NCBI GenBank assembly: GCA_947579605.1
Contig: OX388311.1
Span: 23,872,951 to 23,936,950 of the forward strand
Source of the DNA: Athripsodes cinereus
Taxonomy: Eukaryota; Arthropoda; Insecta; Trichoptera; Leptoceridae
Length of the DNA: 64,000 nt
Reading direction: 5' to 3'
Made by a program: the position numbers and the translations under genes. The notes beneath the pieces were generated by a model that did no database searches, was not told the origin of the DNA, and was given only the letters and a program-made list of their open reading frames with translations. Numbering within the stretch: the first letter of the stretch is position 1; each line of letters opens with the position of its first letter. Of the stretch, positions 47,306 through 57,595 are shown piece after piece.

Positions 47306-48620
47306 ATTCAGAGCTTTTGTTTGATGGACAATCATTAATTAATTATGTTAATTTTTATTACCCACGCGAGTTTATTTAATTAAAACGCAGATAATAAATT
47401 TTCGTAAAAATTTATATTTCCCTCACCTCAATTAACGATTTCTTTGAAATTAATGAAAGAGCACGAATTCATGTATCTACATGTACCTATCTAATTAGGG
47501 ACATTTTGAAATAATAAATTTATTTAGGGAATAAAATATTGTATGCTGTATGACGTTCTTTGGTTTAAATTTTATTCATTTGTGACTTGGATATGCCATT
47601 AATGATCCAGAAATAGATAAGTAAATATTTTAAATGTTTTTTTTCGTTAATTGATATACAGATAAATACAATCATATGTTTTTTTTTAATTCATTTTAAT
47701 TTTCATAAATATTGGATTCATGTTTCGTTTTGGATAACCAACATTCTACCTCTATTCTATCCGTTGCATCATTTTCCAAGTCAATACTTCTAATAATTTC
47801 GATTTGTACCTTAACAGTTGGTAGGTATATATTTAAGAATTTCGAAGATAGTATATGGGTCCGATTAGGTATGTGTATTTACTTGGGATACATCAAAATG
47901 ACCCGGGGCTACAAACAACATCCATCCATTCTGCAGCATTGGGATATTGCAAACAAAAAGAAACTGTTTACATTATCGGTTTGCCTCCCGATACGTTACA
48001 TATTATATACATATATAGGTACGTAGGTTCTACTATGCCGAGGGTTGATTTCAAGCGGTCAGCTATTCGCTTTGATTACAACTATCCTACACAAGCAAAC
48101 GTTCACTAAATATTTTCTTCAAAATACCAAAACCAAATTCTAGCTGCTGTTGCAAAAACGTGTGGATTTTTGCTATTATTTTTCTAGGATGAAATACTCA
48201 ACTGGAAACTGTTTCCGTAATATAAACTCATTTACTCTGTGTTTGTTGTATAATGTTATAGAAGCGAGTTTAACTTTTCTCTTTTTTAACGAAGTATTCA
48301 AAGGGAATAAGCCATATGGTGCCGAAGTTAGTAGAATTGCATTCGATTTGAAATAAAATGTATTTTTGGTACTTACATTTCTTTGTTCCGCTAATATAGA
48401 AAAACACATGACAACAAATTTATTTTAAACGGTTGTGCCGATAATAATGTGAAAATTGGATTGGAGAGTGGGTTCTCTATTTTTAGCTTTCTACTTAACG
48501 TACCCACACCTTCTTCTCTACGTAGACTTTTGTATTTTTATATTATTCTAGTAGGCTATGTCTATCCAATTATGATGTATTTTTTGACCCAAAGATTTAC
48601 GCTAATTATATAATATATAC
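47306..48620. other. Intronic non-coding stretch
   Basis: No exon or known repeat is recognised. Several short ORFs on both strands overlap each other and fit chance. Confidence 0.4.
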
Positions 48621-48633
48621 ATAATAATATTAT

Positions 48634-49711
48634 ATATATAGACATAATCAAATAAAATCTTATAATCTTCTCTTTGCATCCCTCGTGAGACCATTATTAG
48701 AATATAACAGCGTTATATGGTCTCCCAATTACGCTATCCATATTAAAAGTATAGAGAGAGTGCAGAGGAAGTTTTTGAGATTGGTCAATTACAAAAAAGG
48801 CATCCCAATTGAAAATATAGATTACACTAATTTGATGAGTGAGCTTGGCCTGCTCAGTCTACAAAGTAGAAGAAAAATGTTCGATCTCTGTTTTTTCTAT
48901 AAATTGCTTAACAACGCCATTGATTCTCCAGAACTTATTGAATGTGTCCAATTCAGTGTTCCTGCTAGTTTGACCAGACATACTGTGATGTTTCATGAGG
49001 CAAATACTCGCAATAATTATGTATACTATTCTCCACTAATAAGGATTCACAGGCTGGCCAATCAGGTAGGGGACAACACTGATATTTTCGCTGACAATTT
49101 TCAAAAATACAAAACTGACGTAGTAAATTACTTAAAACTGTGTAATTGACATTGGGCAGTCGAGTTTTGCGTTCAAGCGGTTGATTTGTTCTTTGTATAT
49201 ATGATATATAAATGTTGTATTGTAATTATTTTCTTATTAATATTTTCCAGAAATTGTTTTAAATTATTGAATTGCTTCTATGATTTTTTTTCTATCTGAC
49301 ACATTCTATCTATTTATCTATCTGCGTTGACTACCTGTATACTATGGTTTGTTACAATATTTATGTTTTATATTATTTGAATTTTGTTATTATTGCCTTA
49401 GATTCATTATTCATTGTTTTTGCTGAGTCCTTCTGAATTAATTATTTATTTTTAATGTTGTCATAATGTTTTTTTTTTATTGCTTCTATTTGATTTTATT
49501 ATACCAATTATATTTATTAAATTTTAATTATTGATCTATTTATATTATGTATATATTAATTTATTTATATTGTTTTCGATTATGCATTAATATTTTATGT
49601 CTTTCTGTCTTGTTTGAATTTACTTTTATGTGCTTTTTGTGTCTGTCATATATTATATCTTATACATGTAAAAGGCTAACGCCGTATGTTGGAATAAATA
49701 ATAAAAATAAA
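48634..49711 (+). mobile_element. 5'-truncated Jockey-type LINE with target duplication
   Basis: Flanked by a 13-bp direct repeat, ATAATAATATTAT (48621-48633 and 49712-49724). It holds the last about 165 codons of a LINE ORF2 and a 3' UTR ending TGTAAAAGGCTAACGCCGTA and an A-rich tail. 5' truncation during target-primed reverse transcription is normal for LINEs. The low-complexity duplication could be partly chance. Confidence 0.8.
48640..49149 (+). pseudogene. LINE ORF2 C-terminal region (truncated copy)
   Basis: The frame is open from the truncation point: NLLFASLVRPLLEYNSVIWS, then IERVQRKFLRLVNYKKGIP, with a stop at 49147. LVRPLLEY-SVIWSP and IERVQRKFLR are hallmark blocks of the region just after the reverse transcriptase in Jockey-group elements. 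The endonuclease and catalytic RT are missing, so no enzyme can be made. Confidence 0.88.
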
Positions 49712-49724
49712 ATAATAATATTAT

Positions 49725-51401
49725 TATTATGTCTCGTCTTAAAATAGTTTACGTTATAATAATGAAAAAAGATTACATTTGCTAGAAATATTTTTCAATA
49801 ATTTTATTTTTCAAAACAATTATTTCATTTAGTTCTACCTTTCTTCACAGAGTAGGTATTCATAAACAGTAATAAATTTCTCATTCTTTTCTAAGAATGG
49901 CAACTTACTAACGCAGCCTAATATTGTAATATACCAATGAAAAATGAAAGGTTTTCAGCGTAGAACATTGTATAAAAGTTTTATGTAAAACAATTTCGGT
50001 TTTAGTCTTTCGCTGAAATATGAGGAAGTTATTGACCGCCCGCTGTCATCCATCATTCCCTAAGATGTCGCTCCTCTTTTATCCATATACTTGGAATATC
50101 ATATTATATACTAACATATATGCCTACTACATTATATGTAAGTGTAATATAATATGGAAAATAAACATGCTTTTCATAAACAAGTAGATACGTTTTTCGA
50201 TATCCTTGTATAAATTCCGTATATAAACAAGCCTAATGCGAATAATATTAGCGTCCATATGGGACAGGAGTACTTTTCAACTAAGAAACTTCCACGACGA
50301 CAGCTCTCAAAACTAACTTTTTTTTTTCAAAACTAGTGTTAACTCACGGTCAAAGGGAGGATTTGCACACACAAACATGTAGGTGTAGGTATTGTTTGTT
50401 TAATGTGTATTTGTTTATTGCACAAATTGTAGCAAAATTCATATTTTAATGTGAGTCGAAATCTTATTATTATTTCTTCGGATATTTTTGGTTAACATAA
50501 TATATATAGGTATACGGACGTATTTTATATTGAATTCTTTTTCTGTAATTTGTTAGAATATCATTTTGGATGTAAGGAAATACATAATATAAGATCGATA
50601 TTTTGTCGTCATCGTGTGTTCGATTGAAGGATATGACCGTCACGGGGGTGACTATCAAGCATGAAGTAGATAGGTAGTTAGTATCTATGTAGATAAAATA
50701 TTGACAGTGGTAAATACGTACAACGAAACCTCCTCGCCATCGGTCGGTATTCAATTATGATAAATGGAGAAATGACTGCGGCGACACAGCGGCGCTGGTG
50801 CTCAATAATACCCTTTGATAAACCATTCAGGATGAGTGGTGACACCCTGTAGAAGCATAACTACTGCTACTGCATCAACTATAATAATGATCAGACAAGA
50901 CTCTTCTGACTATCTACAAATGAGGCAACTACTTAATATTAAACTTACCTAGAAAATTTTCAAAATGATTTACGGGGCGATTTTTATAGACGAGCTATCT
51001 GAGACTATTGAGAATTATGTTTCCTAGCTGTTTTAGCGCTCTCATTCTGTCTTGCATAATATCAACAAATTTATCTGGAAATAAATTATATTTTTTAATG
51101 AAAGGTCTTGAGTATCTTGTACCCACGAGTATGTAGAAAAATTATAAAACGTCTATTACCGAGTTCAAAAATATAATAATATGTTAAAATGTTCTATGTG
51201 TGGTTAAAGCTATGAATATTTGACCGATTTTATATATGTAGCGTTATATTTAGTTTAATCAAATGGCAAAAATCAGCAGCTGGCTGGGTCGTCTTGATAA
51301 ATAAATAAAAAATCTAGGCAAAGCTGAAACTTCTGAGTATTTTATTGTTTTCTAACAAACAGTTAAAAAGTACTTACCTACTTGTTACTTTTATTAAGTT
51401 T
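49725..51401. other. Intronic non-coding stretch
   Basis: No exon is supported. About 50750-50850 is GC-richer and unique (ACTGCGGCGACACAGCGGCG) and is a candidate regulatory element. Confidence 0.35.
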
Positions 51402-51641
51402 CTACTACTATACCATCACGGCATATCCCACAAGTGGGGTAGCCAGCAGACCAGCTGCATATAAAACATGCTGTCTTCTCCGTGTCAATATAAAATCAAG
51501 ACATTCAGGATGGGTGGCAAACCTCATCGCCGAATTTAAGATGTAAAATGTCTTATTTTTTCGAACACCTGCCTTTTATAGGACACTCGAAAACTTATGG
51601 AGAAGAGTGGGAGACCAATTCTTTACCGGGTGCTTCACGGG
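51402..51641 (-). mobile_element. SINE-like family, copy E
   Basis: Inverse of copy D with few differences. On the plus strand it starts CTACTACTATACCATCACGG and ends GGGTGCTTCACGGG. It lies 75 bp left of the I-type LINE. Confidence 0.8.
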
Positions 51642-51716
51642 ATTTATTATTAAGTTTCAATTAAGATTTATTGTTTGATAGATTACCCCTACTTACTATT
51701 TATTTATTATTGGATC

Positions 51717-51752
51717 GTCAGTTCTGTTTTGGATTTTGTGAAGTGTACACGT
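51717..51752 (+). promoter_or_regulatory. Internal Pol II promoter of the I-type LINE (Inr + DPE)
   Basis: The element starts with GTCAGTT, a match to the insect initiator TCAGTT. Counting its A as +1, bases +28 to +33 are ACACGT, which fits the downstream promoter element pattern at every position. No TATA box is needed. This is the known way LINEs such as I and jockey start transcription at their first base; here it is predicted from sequence only. Confidence 0.6.
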
Positions 51753-51963
51753 GCATTCTGTTTGTATCGCTGCACCGCTGGATCCAGATAAGAGTTTTTG
51801 TAACAATATTAATTATTGAAAAAAATAATTTAATTATTCATTAAGTTTTTTTAAGGTTTTTCAATTCTAGTTTAATTTTTTCTTTATTTTATTAGTTTTA
51901 GTTCAACATTTTGGTAAGTTTTTTTTTTTTATATATTATTGGTTAATTCTATTGTATCTCTAA

Positions 51964-53430
51964 ATGGATGTCGATAAACCTCCAATTCCTCCAATTCCCC
52001 CCGATCCTCCAGATGTCAAAAAACGCAAAAGAAGTAATCTGGAGAGTTCTGATCTCTCTGTACCTTCCAACCTACCAACAACCTCTCAAACTTCTATAGA
52101 TGATAATATACATCTAAATAATAATACTTCTTCTTCTAACACTCCTATTGTAAACACTTCTTCTTCTACTACTCCTTTAGCTGCAGTTCGTAATCACTTT
52201 TACTCTGAAAAGTCTCGCGGTCCATTTATCGTTCACGTTCAACATACCGACTCGAAACCTATTCATCCTATGGATTTTGGTCGGTTTATCTTCTCGAAGA
52301 ATGTTAAAAATGTGGTTAACGGATCAATTAAGGCAGAGGGGAGATTCAAAATATCAATAGAATTTGTAAGCGGAGTAGCTGCCAACAATTTTATCAAGAA
52401 CATTTTTATTAACTCTAACTCTCTATACAAGGCTTACATACCCACTTTTAACGTCTCTCGCATGGGGTTAATAAGAGGGATATCCACAAATGTGACGGAT
52501 GAGGAAATTATTGCTTCATTGCGCCATTCGAATCAAAACATTGGAGACGTCCTAAAAATAAGACGTTTAAATTACAAGGATAAATCCTCGGAAACGCCGT
52601 CATGGAAACCATCCAATACCATTGTAATAACGTTTGAAGGTCAGGTTTTGCCGAACAAAGTTTATATTTTCTACAACTCATTCACAGTGGAAAAATATTT
52701 TTATCCGACTATCCAGTGCTTCCAATGTCTTAAATTTGGACATTCGAAGGTAGCATGTAGATCAGCGGTCAAATGTTATAACTGTGGAGGAAACCACTCG
52801 TCAGAAAGTTGTTCAGCACAAATAGTTAAATGTTATAACTGTAAAGGTGAACATAAAGCCATAAGTTCTATTTGCCCTGAGCTTACGCGCCAGAAAGCTA
52901 TAAAATATGCTATGGCATCCGAAAATATCTCCTTTTTCCAAGCCTCCAAGTTGATCCCACCTAGTGGTAAATCAAGTTATGCTGAAGTTACTGCCAAACC
53001 AGTAACGTCATCTCCCCTTCCTCCTCCATCTAGCTCATTAGCTCCCACAAACGTGGTAAATTCCAAAAGTACATTAACTTCACACACAAGGGGTAAGTTC
53101 AGGTATAGAACTCCCATTAGTACTGGGTACAGCAAAGATGATCATAATAATCTACTTTTCTATCCTAACGGTACATCATGTACAATGGCCTCCAACGGAT
53201 GTGCTTATCCTCCTGAACCAGAATCCAATATTCAACAAGAAACAGTTTACATAAATGATAACCTCCGTAAAAACTTTGCCAATGACAATAATAACTTCTT
53301 GAAAGTAATGATCACGATGCTTATAGAACTTCTTTCTTCTAAAAATTCCCAACCGTACAACGCAGCTTCTTTAATTACTTCCCTTCAATCCTTCGTAGCT
53401 GGAGATGGCTCCACAACTCCAGAGAACTAA
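51964..53430 (+). CDS. I-type LINE ORF1 protein (Gag-like, three zinc knuckles)
   Basis: 488 residues, starting at the first ATG of the element in a good context (TAAATGG). The N-terminus is proline-rich (PPIPPIPPDPP) followed by a basic KKRKR stretch and a Ser/Asn/Thr-rich linker. About residues 80-250 form a folded region of the LINE Gag-like type. Three CCHC knuckles follow at about 252-305 (CFQCLKFGHSKVAC, CYNCGGNHSSESC, CYNCKGEHKAISSIC). The C-terminal 180 residues are low in complexity. ORF1 proteins bind LINE RNA and form the ribonucleoprotein that carries ORF2. No break is seen. The last 26 bases overlap ORF2 in another frame. Confidence 0.94.
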   Translation: MDVDKPPIPPIPPDPPDVKKRKRSNLESSDLSVPSNLPTTSQTSIDDNIHLNNNTSSSNTPIVNTSSSTTPLAAVRNHFYSEKSRGPFIVHVQHTDSKPIHPMDFGRFIFSKNVKNVVNGSIKAEGRFKISIEFVSGVAANNFIKNIFINSNSLYKAYIPTFNVSRMGLIRGISTNVTDEEIIASLRHSNQNIGDVLKIRRLNYKDKSSETPSWKPSNTIVITFEGQVLPNKVYIFYNSFTVEKYFYPTIQCFQCLKFGHSKVACRSAVKCYNCGGNHSSESCSAQIVKCYNCKGEHKAISSICPELTRQKAIKYAMASENISFFQASKLIPPSGKSSYAEVTAKPVTSSPLPPPSSSLAPTNVVNSKSTLTSHTRGKFRYRTPISTGYSKDDHNNLLFYPNGTSCTMASNGCAYPPEPESNIQQETVYINDNLRKNFANDNNNFLKVMITMLIELLSSKNSQPYNAASLITSLQSFVAGDGSTTPEN

Positions 53431-56400
53431 TGACATTACCATTCTCCAATGGAACAGCCGTAGTGCTGTTTCAAACAGATCAGAAATAATTCAGTTATTA
53501 AATACTCACAAGATTAAAATAGCCGCGATCTCTGAAACATGGTTTCCTCCAATGTCCCAGTTTGTTGTTCCCGGATACTCGATTGTCAGGGATGACAGAT
53601 GTGATGGCAAAGGGGGTGCTGCCATTTTTATTCACTCCAGTATTCCATTCACACAAATTTCTCTTCCGTACATCCAATCAATGCAGATTGTCGCTGTAAT
53701 AATTTGTGACATCACCTATGTATCCGTTTACATCCCACCAAGAAAAATATTTGACCTTACTTACTGGAATAACATAACCTCCAAATTCTCCAAATCGTTT
53801 GTTATATTGGGAGATTGCAATGCACATTCGACTTCGTGGGGATGCGCATATACAGATATATCAGGCAGAAATGTTCTTGATTTTGCCGATAATTATGGAT
53901 TATGTATACTGAATGATGGCCAACCAACTAGGTTCTGCTCTCCGGATCAACGCCCAAACGCCGTGGATATATCTCTATGTACGGCAGATCTGGCCCCCTT
54001 ATTTATTTGGAGTATTATGAGTGACCCACATTCAAGTGATCATTTTCCGATTCTTTTACGCTTGCAGAAAATTGCCAAAATAAGTCAAATATCACGTTCT
54101 CCTCGTGGTTTCAATACTAAAAAAGCCAAATGGGAGGAGTTTAAGTCTTTGCTTTCTATTAATACCGCTCAATGTAAAGAAGCCTTAGGTGAATCCGATA
54201 TTTCTCAAAAGGCGGAAGCAATTAAACAAATAACTCTCTCTGCTGCCAATATTTCTATTCCGAAATGCCATTCTAACCACAAAAAACCTTCAAATCCACC
54301 TTGGTGGGACGACGAGTGTTCCACAGCAGTTCTTGAACGTCGAATTGCAATACGATCATTTAAAAGGGACATGTCTTTTAGTAACTTTCTTATAGCAAAA
54401 CAGGCCCAGGCCGCGGCTAAAAGATTACTTAAAAGGAAAAAAAGACAAGGTTGGAAAAATTACTGCACGTCATTATCTCCAGAAACGCCGTTGACTGAGG
54501 TGTGGAAGGCCATTAAACGCTTTCGTGGGGCGTTAGGGTCTAACAAATCCCATTCATCCTCTGGTGAATGGATATATGAATTTACTGACAAATTAGCGCC
54601 TCCTTACGCTCCACAGAACTCAGAACTTGCCACCCCCCATTCTTCAAAGCTGAATGTGTACTCCGAAATATCTCACCCATTCTCATTAAATGAACTTAAA
54701 TCAGCTATTGATTCAACAGGGGACTCAGCTCCGGGAGAAGATCTCATTCCATATTCTTTTATTAAGAAGTTTCCTGAAACTCTCCTTATACATTTACTCA
54801 ATCTTTATAATGCCATTCTCTCCACTGGAGATGTGCCTGCACAATGGAAGAGACAAATTGTAATCCCAATTCCTAAGCCTGGCAAAGAGGCTGATTTAAG
54901 TAGCTCATATCGCCCTATTGCTCTGTCGTCATGTTTTCTAAAAATTCTAGAGAGGATGATAAAAATCCGACTAGAATGGTTTACAGAGAGCAAGTCTACC
55001 CTACCTCCCTGGCAGTTCGGATTTAGAAAAGGTAAATCAACCCTTGATAGTTTAAGTGTAATTACAACAGATATTCGTATGGCATTCGCCAAAAAATCTA
55101 ATATTGCTGCGGCCTTTCTGGACATAAACAGTGCATATGATAACGTACTTCTTCCACTGGTAAAATCTAAATTACTAAGAATGGGAATCCCTTCCAATTT
55201 GTCCTTCTTGATTTTCAATATAATGTCCGAACGTCAAATCCTGTTGGAATCTCCTCAGGGAATGATAGAGAGAAACGTCTATAAAGGACTTCCGCAGGGT
55301 AGCGTGCTAAGTCCAATCTTATTTAATATTTATACTGCTGACTTACAATCATTTCTACCAAACTCCTGTTCCATTCTTCAATATGCAGATGACTTTGTCG
55401 TGTATTCTTCAGACATCTCTATTCCCACTGCAGTAGCTAGGCTTCAGGAAGGCTTGAATACAATGAATACATGGCTCAAGGAAAATGGCATGAGCTTGTC
55501 CCCATCGAAAAGTCAAGTAGTGATCTTCTCAAAAAAACACAGGATCCCTAACATATCTATCCATCTGGACAATACATTGATTCCTGCGAGCGAATATGTA
55601 AAGTTTTTGGGAGTTATTTTTCATAGAAAGCTTAATTGGAACATGTACGTGGAGCACATTGTAACGAAATGCGAAAAGGGAATAAATGTCCTTAGAGCCA
55701 TTTCCAGAGTCTGGTGGGGTTCACATCCCATTACCATGAAAACCCTTTATATTTCTCTGGTGCGCAGTCACTTGGATTATGGTTGCCAAATTCTTGATCC
55801 TCTACCAAGATACCTCGAGTTGAAACTGCAAAGAATCCAATCCAAATGTCTGCGTATGATTTTAGGGGCGATGAAGTCCTCGCCCATTGATACATTGCAG
55901 GTAGAATGCGCAGAAATGCCTTTGAATTTGCGAAGAAAATCATTGACCTTCAAATTTTTATTAAAAAGGTACAATAATTCCTCACACCCACTATGGAATG
56001 GACTCACTGCTCTCATGGAAATACAGTCCTCTCATGTAGCCCTACGGGCCAAGCCTATTTCAAATATGTGTTTCACTTTACAGGAGATCAATTCCCTCAA
56101 TATTACTAGAAATGATTTTCACATTCAGATGTACTCAATTCCGTTTGAAACGATAGCTTATCAACCAGTAATTTGTACAACAATAGATATTGATCGCTCG
56201 ACCACTGAGAATTACGGTGAGTCCATAGTTCACAATTTGTTTATGTCCGAAATTTCCCGTAGATGGCCAGACTCCGTATCGGTATTTACAGATGGGTCTA
56301 AATATCCTCAGATTGGTTGTGGAGCAGCTTTCTATATACCTGATCTAAAAATCGAGTCCAAATTTCGCCTTCCCAAAAATTCTTCCGTATTTACAGCGGA

Positions 56401-57136
56401 GTGTATTGCACTCAGAGAGGCTTTAAGTGAGATAATCAATCTTAGTATAGAAAAGTCTGTTATTTTTACTGACTCGCTTAGTCTTGTTATGAAACTGGAT
56501 AGTAATGGCAATTATGACCCCTGTGATTACTTGTTCTGGACAATCAAAGAATTGCTATTTAATGCGATGATCAAGGGTTTGCAGATTGCAATTGTGTGGA
56601 TCCCTTCACATGCGGGCATTGGTGGAAATGAGAAAGCTGACCAATTAGCTAAGAGCGCTTGCTTAACAGGATCTGATCCTCAAAGATACCAGCGTCCTAG
56701 GAATGAATATTTACACGATTACGAGTCAAAACTAAAACAAGAATGGTTCAATGTTTGGCAATCTTCTTGCAAAGGGCTGCGTTATAAAAATATCCAGTAT
56801 ACAATTCCTACTTCACCGTGGTATGCTGAAGGAAAATTACCGAAAGTCGATATTTCTTTAATATGCCGGCTGAGAATCGGACATTGTTCGGTCGCATCTC
56901 ATTTGTTTAAAATCAAGGTCATTAACTCGCCCGCGTGCGAATGTGGAGCCGAAGAGGAGACAGTGGATCATATATTTTTTGAGTGTTCGCTGTTGAATCG
57001 GGAACAATTTATAAGTGAGATCCGACAACACAGTACTTCATTCCCTATAAACATGCAGTATCTCTTGTGTTTAAATAACAGTAGTGTTCATAAGAGTATT
57101 GCAAAGTTTTTGAAGGGAAACAATAAACTGATTTGA
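53405..57136 (+). CDS. I-type LINE ORF2: endonuclease, reverse transcriptase, RNase H
   Basis: 1243 residues, starting at an ATG in good context 26 bases before the ORF1 stop, in the +1 frame relative to ORF1. The APE-type endonuclease covers about 1-220 (ILQWNSRS, ISETW, GDCNAHSTSWG, SDHFPI). The reverse transcriptase covers about 440-720 (YRPIALSSCFLKILERM, FGFRKGKSTLDSL, FLDINSAYDNV, GLPQGSVLSPILF, QYADD near 659). RNase H at about 955-1075 has VFTDGSK, TAECIALREAL, FTDSLSLV and WIPSHAGIGGNEKADQLA. A zinc-type CECG...DHIFFEC lies near 1178. All catalytic motifs are present and uninterrupted, so the element should be able to make all activities. Translation may rely on reinitiation or leaky scanning. 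Confidence 0.96.
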   Translation: MAPQLQRTNDITILQWNSRSAVSNRSEIIQLLNTHKIKIAAISETWFPPMSQFVVPGYSIVRDDRCDGKGGAAIFIHSSIPFTQISLPYIQSMQIVAVIICDITYVSVYIPPRKIFDLTYWNNITSKFSKSFVILGDCNAHSTSWGCAYTDISGRNVLDFADNYGLCILNDGQPTRFCSPDQRPNAVDISLCTADLAPLFIWSIMSDPHSSDHFPILLRLQKIAKISQISRSPRGFNTKKAKWEEFKSLLSINTAQCKEALGESDISQKAEAIKQITLSAANISIPKCHSNHKKPSNPPWWDDECSTAVLERRIAIRSFKRDMSFSNFLIAKQAQAAAKRLLKRKKRQGWKNYCTSLSPETPLTEVWKAIKRFRGALGSNKSHSSSGEWIYEFTDKLAPPYAPQNSELATPHSSKLNVYSEISHPFSLNELKSAIDSTGDSAPGEDLIPYSFIKKFPETLLIHLLNLYNAILSTGDVPAQWKRQIVIPIPKPGKEADLSSSYRPIALSSCFLKILERMIKIRLEWFTESKSTLPPWQFGFRKGKSTLDSLSVITTDIRMAFAKKSNIAAAFLDINSAYDNVLLPLVKSKLLRMGIPSNLSFLIFNIMSERQILLESPQGMIERNVYKGLPQGSVLSPILFNIYTADLQSFLPNSCSILQYADDFVVYSSDISIPTAVARLQEGLNTMNTWLKENGMSLSPSKSQVVIFSKKHRIPNISIHLDNTLIPASEYVKFLGVIFHRKLNWNMYVEHIVTKCEKGINVLRAISRVWWGSHPITMKTLYISLVRSHLDYGCQILDPLPRYLELKLQRIQSKCLRMILGAMKSSPIDTLQVECAEMPLNLRRKSLTFKFLLKRYNNSSHPLWNGLTALMEIQSSHVALRAKPISNMCFTLQEINSLNITRNDFHIQMYSIPFETIAYQPVICTTIDIDRSTTENYGESIVHNLFMSEISRRWPDSVSVFTDGSKYPQIGCGAAFYIPDLKIESKFRLPKNSSVFTAECIALREALSEIINLSIEKSVIFTDSLSLVMKLDSNGNYDPCDYLFWTIKELLFNAMIKGLQIAIVWIPSHAGIGGNEKADQLAKSACLTGSDPQRYQRPRNEYLHDYESKLKQEWFNVWQSSCKGLRYKNIQYTIPTSPWYAEGKLPKVDISLICRLRIGHCSVASHLFKIKVINSPACECGAEEETVDHIFFECSLLNREQFISEIRQHSTSFPINMQYLLCLNNSSVHKSIAKFLKGNNKLI

Positions 57137-57413
57137 AAATCCTTCCCTACAAATTGATATTGTTTTAGAATAAAAATAATTTGTATTCCCATGTATATAG
57201 ATAGCTACAACATAGATAATGAACTGCTTTGAAAATCCGTCCCTACAAGTTGATATTATTTTGGAATAATAATAGTTTGTATTCACTTGTATATAGATAG
57301 CTACTATATCGATAATAAACTGCTTTAAAAATCCGTCCCTACAAATTAATGTTATTTTAGAATAAAAAATAATTTGTATTCACATGTATATAGATAGCCA
57401 CTATATAGATAGG
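57126..57413 (+). repeat. Three tandem 96-bp units spanning the end of ORF2 and the 3' UTR
   Basis: Units begin AACTG at 57126, 57222 and 57318, each followed by TTTGAAAATCC-like and CCCTACAA blocks and ending near ATATAGATAG. The first unit contains the last codons and stop of ORF2 (stop at 57134-57136). So the coding end was duplicated into the UTR. Confidence 0.9.
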
Positions 57414-57595
57414 TATTATAAGTACCAATTAGTTGCGTTGTATCATTTTTTGTTTTTATGCTCGCTTCTAATGCGTAGTTGCGGTAGGATGTTATTTTGC
57501 AGTTTTGTTTGTTGATTTTGTTTTTATTACGGCAAAATCACTCAGAATTGGGTGGAATGCCTAAATAATAATAAAAAAAAAAAAATTATTGGATC

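Larger units (their letters stand above)
51717..57584 (+). mobile_element. Full-length I/LOA-type LINE with perfect 11-bp target duplication
   Basis: ATTATTGGATC is present at 51706-51716 and 57585-57595. The insert begins GTCAGTTCTG and ends in an AATAATAATAAAAA... A-rich tail. It has a 247-bp 5' UTR, an intact ORF1 and an intact ORF2 with endonuclease, RT and RNase H, and a 3' UTR with tandem repeats. RNase H in ORF2 puts it in the I superfamily (I, LOA, Nimb and relatives). The complete structure and intact ORFs indicate very recent insertion. It lies in the receptor intron in the same orientation as the gene. Confidence 0.96.

Noticed and set aside
54805..56016. Minus-strand ORFs of 70-137 residues
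   Set aside because: They lie antisense inside the intact LINE ORF2, whose motifs explain the sequence.
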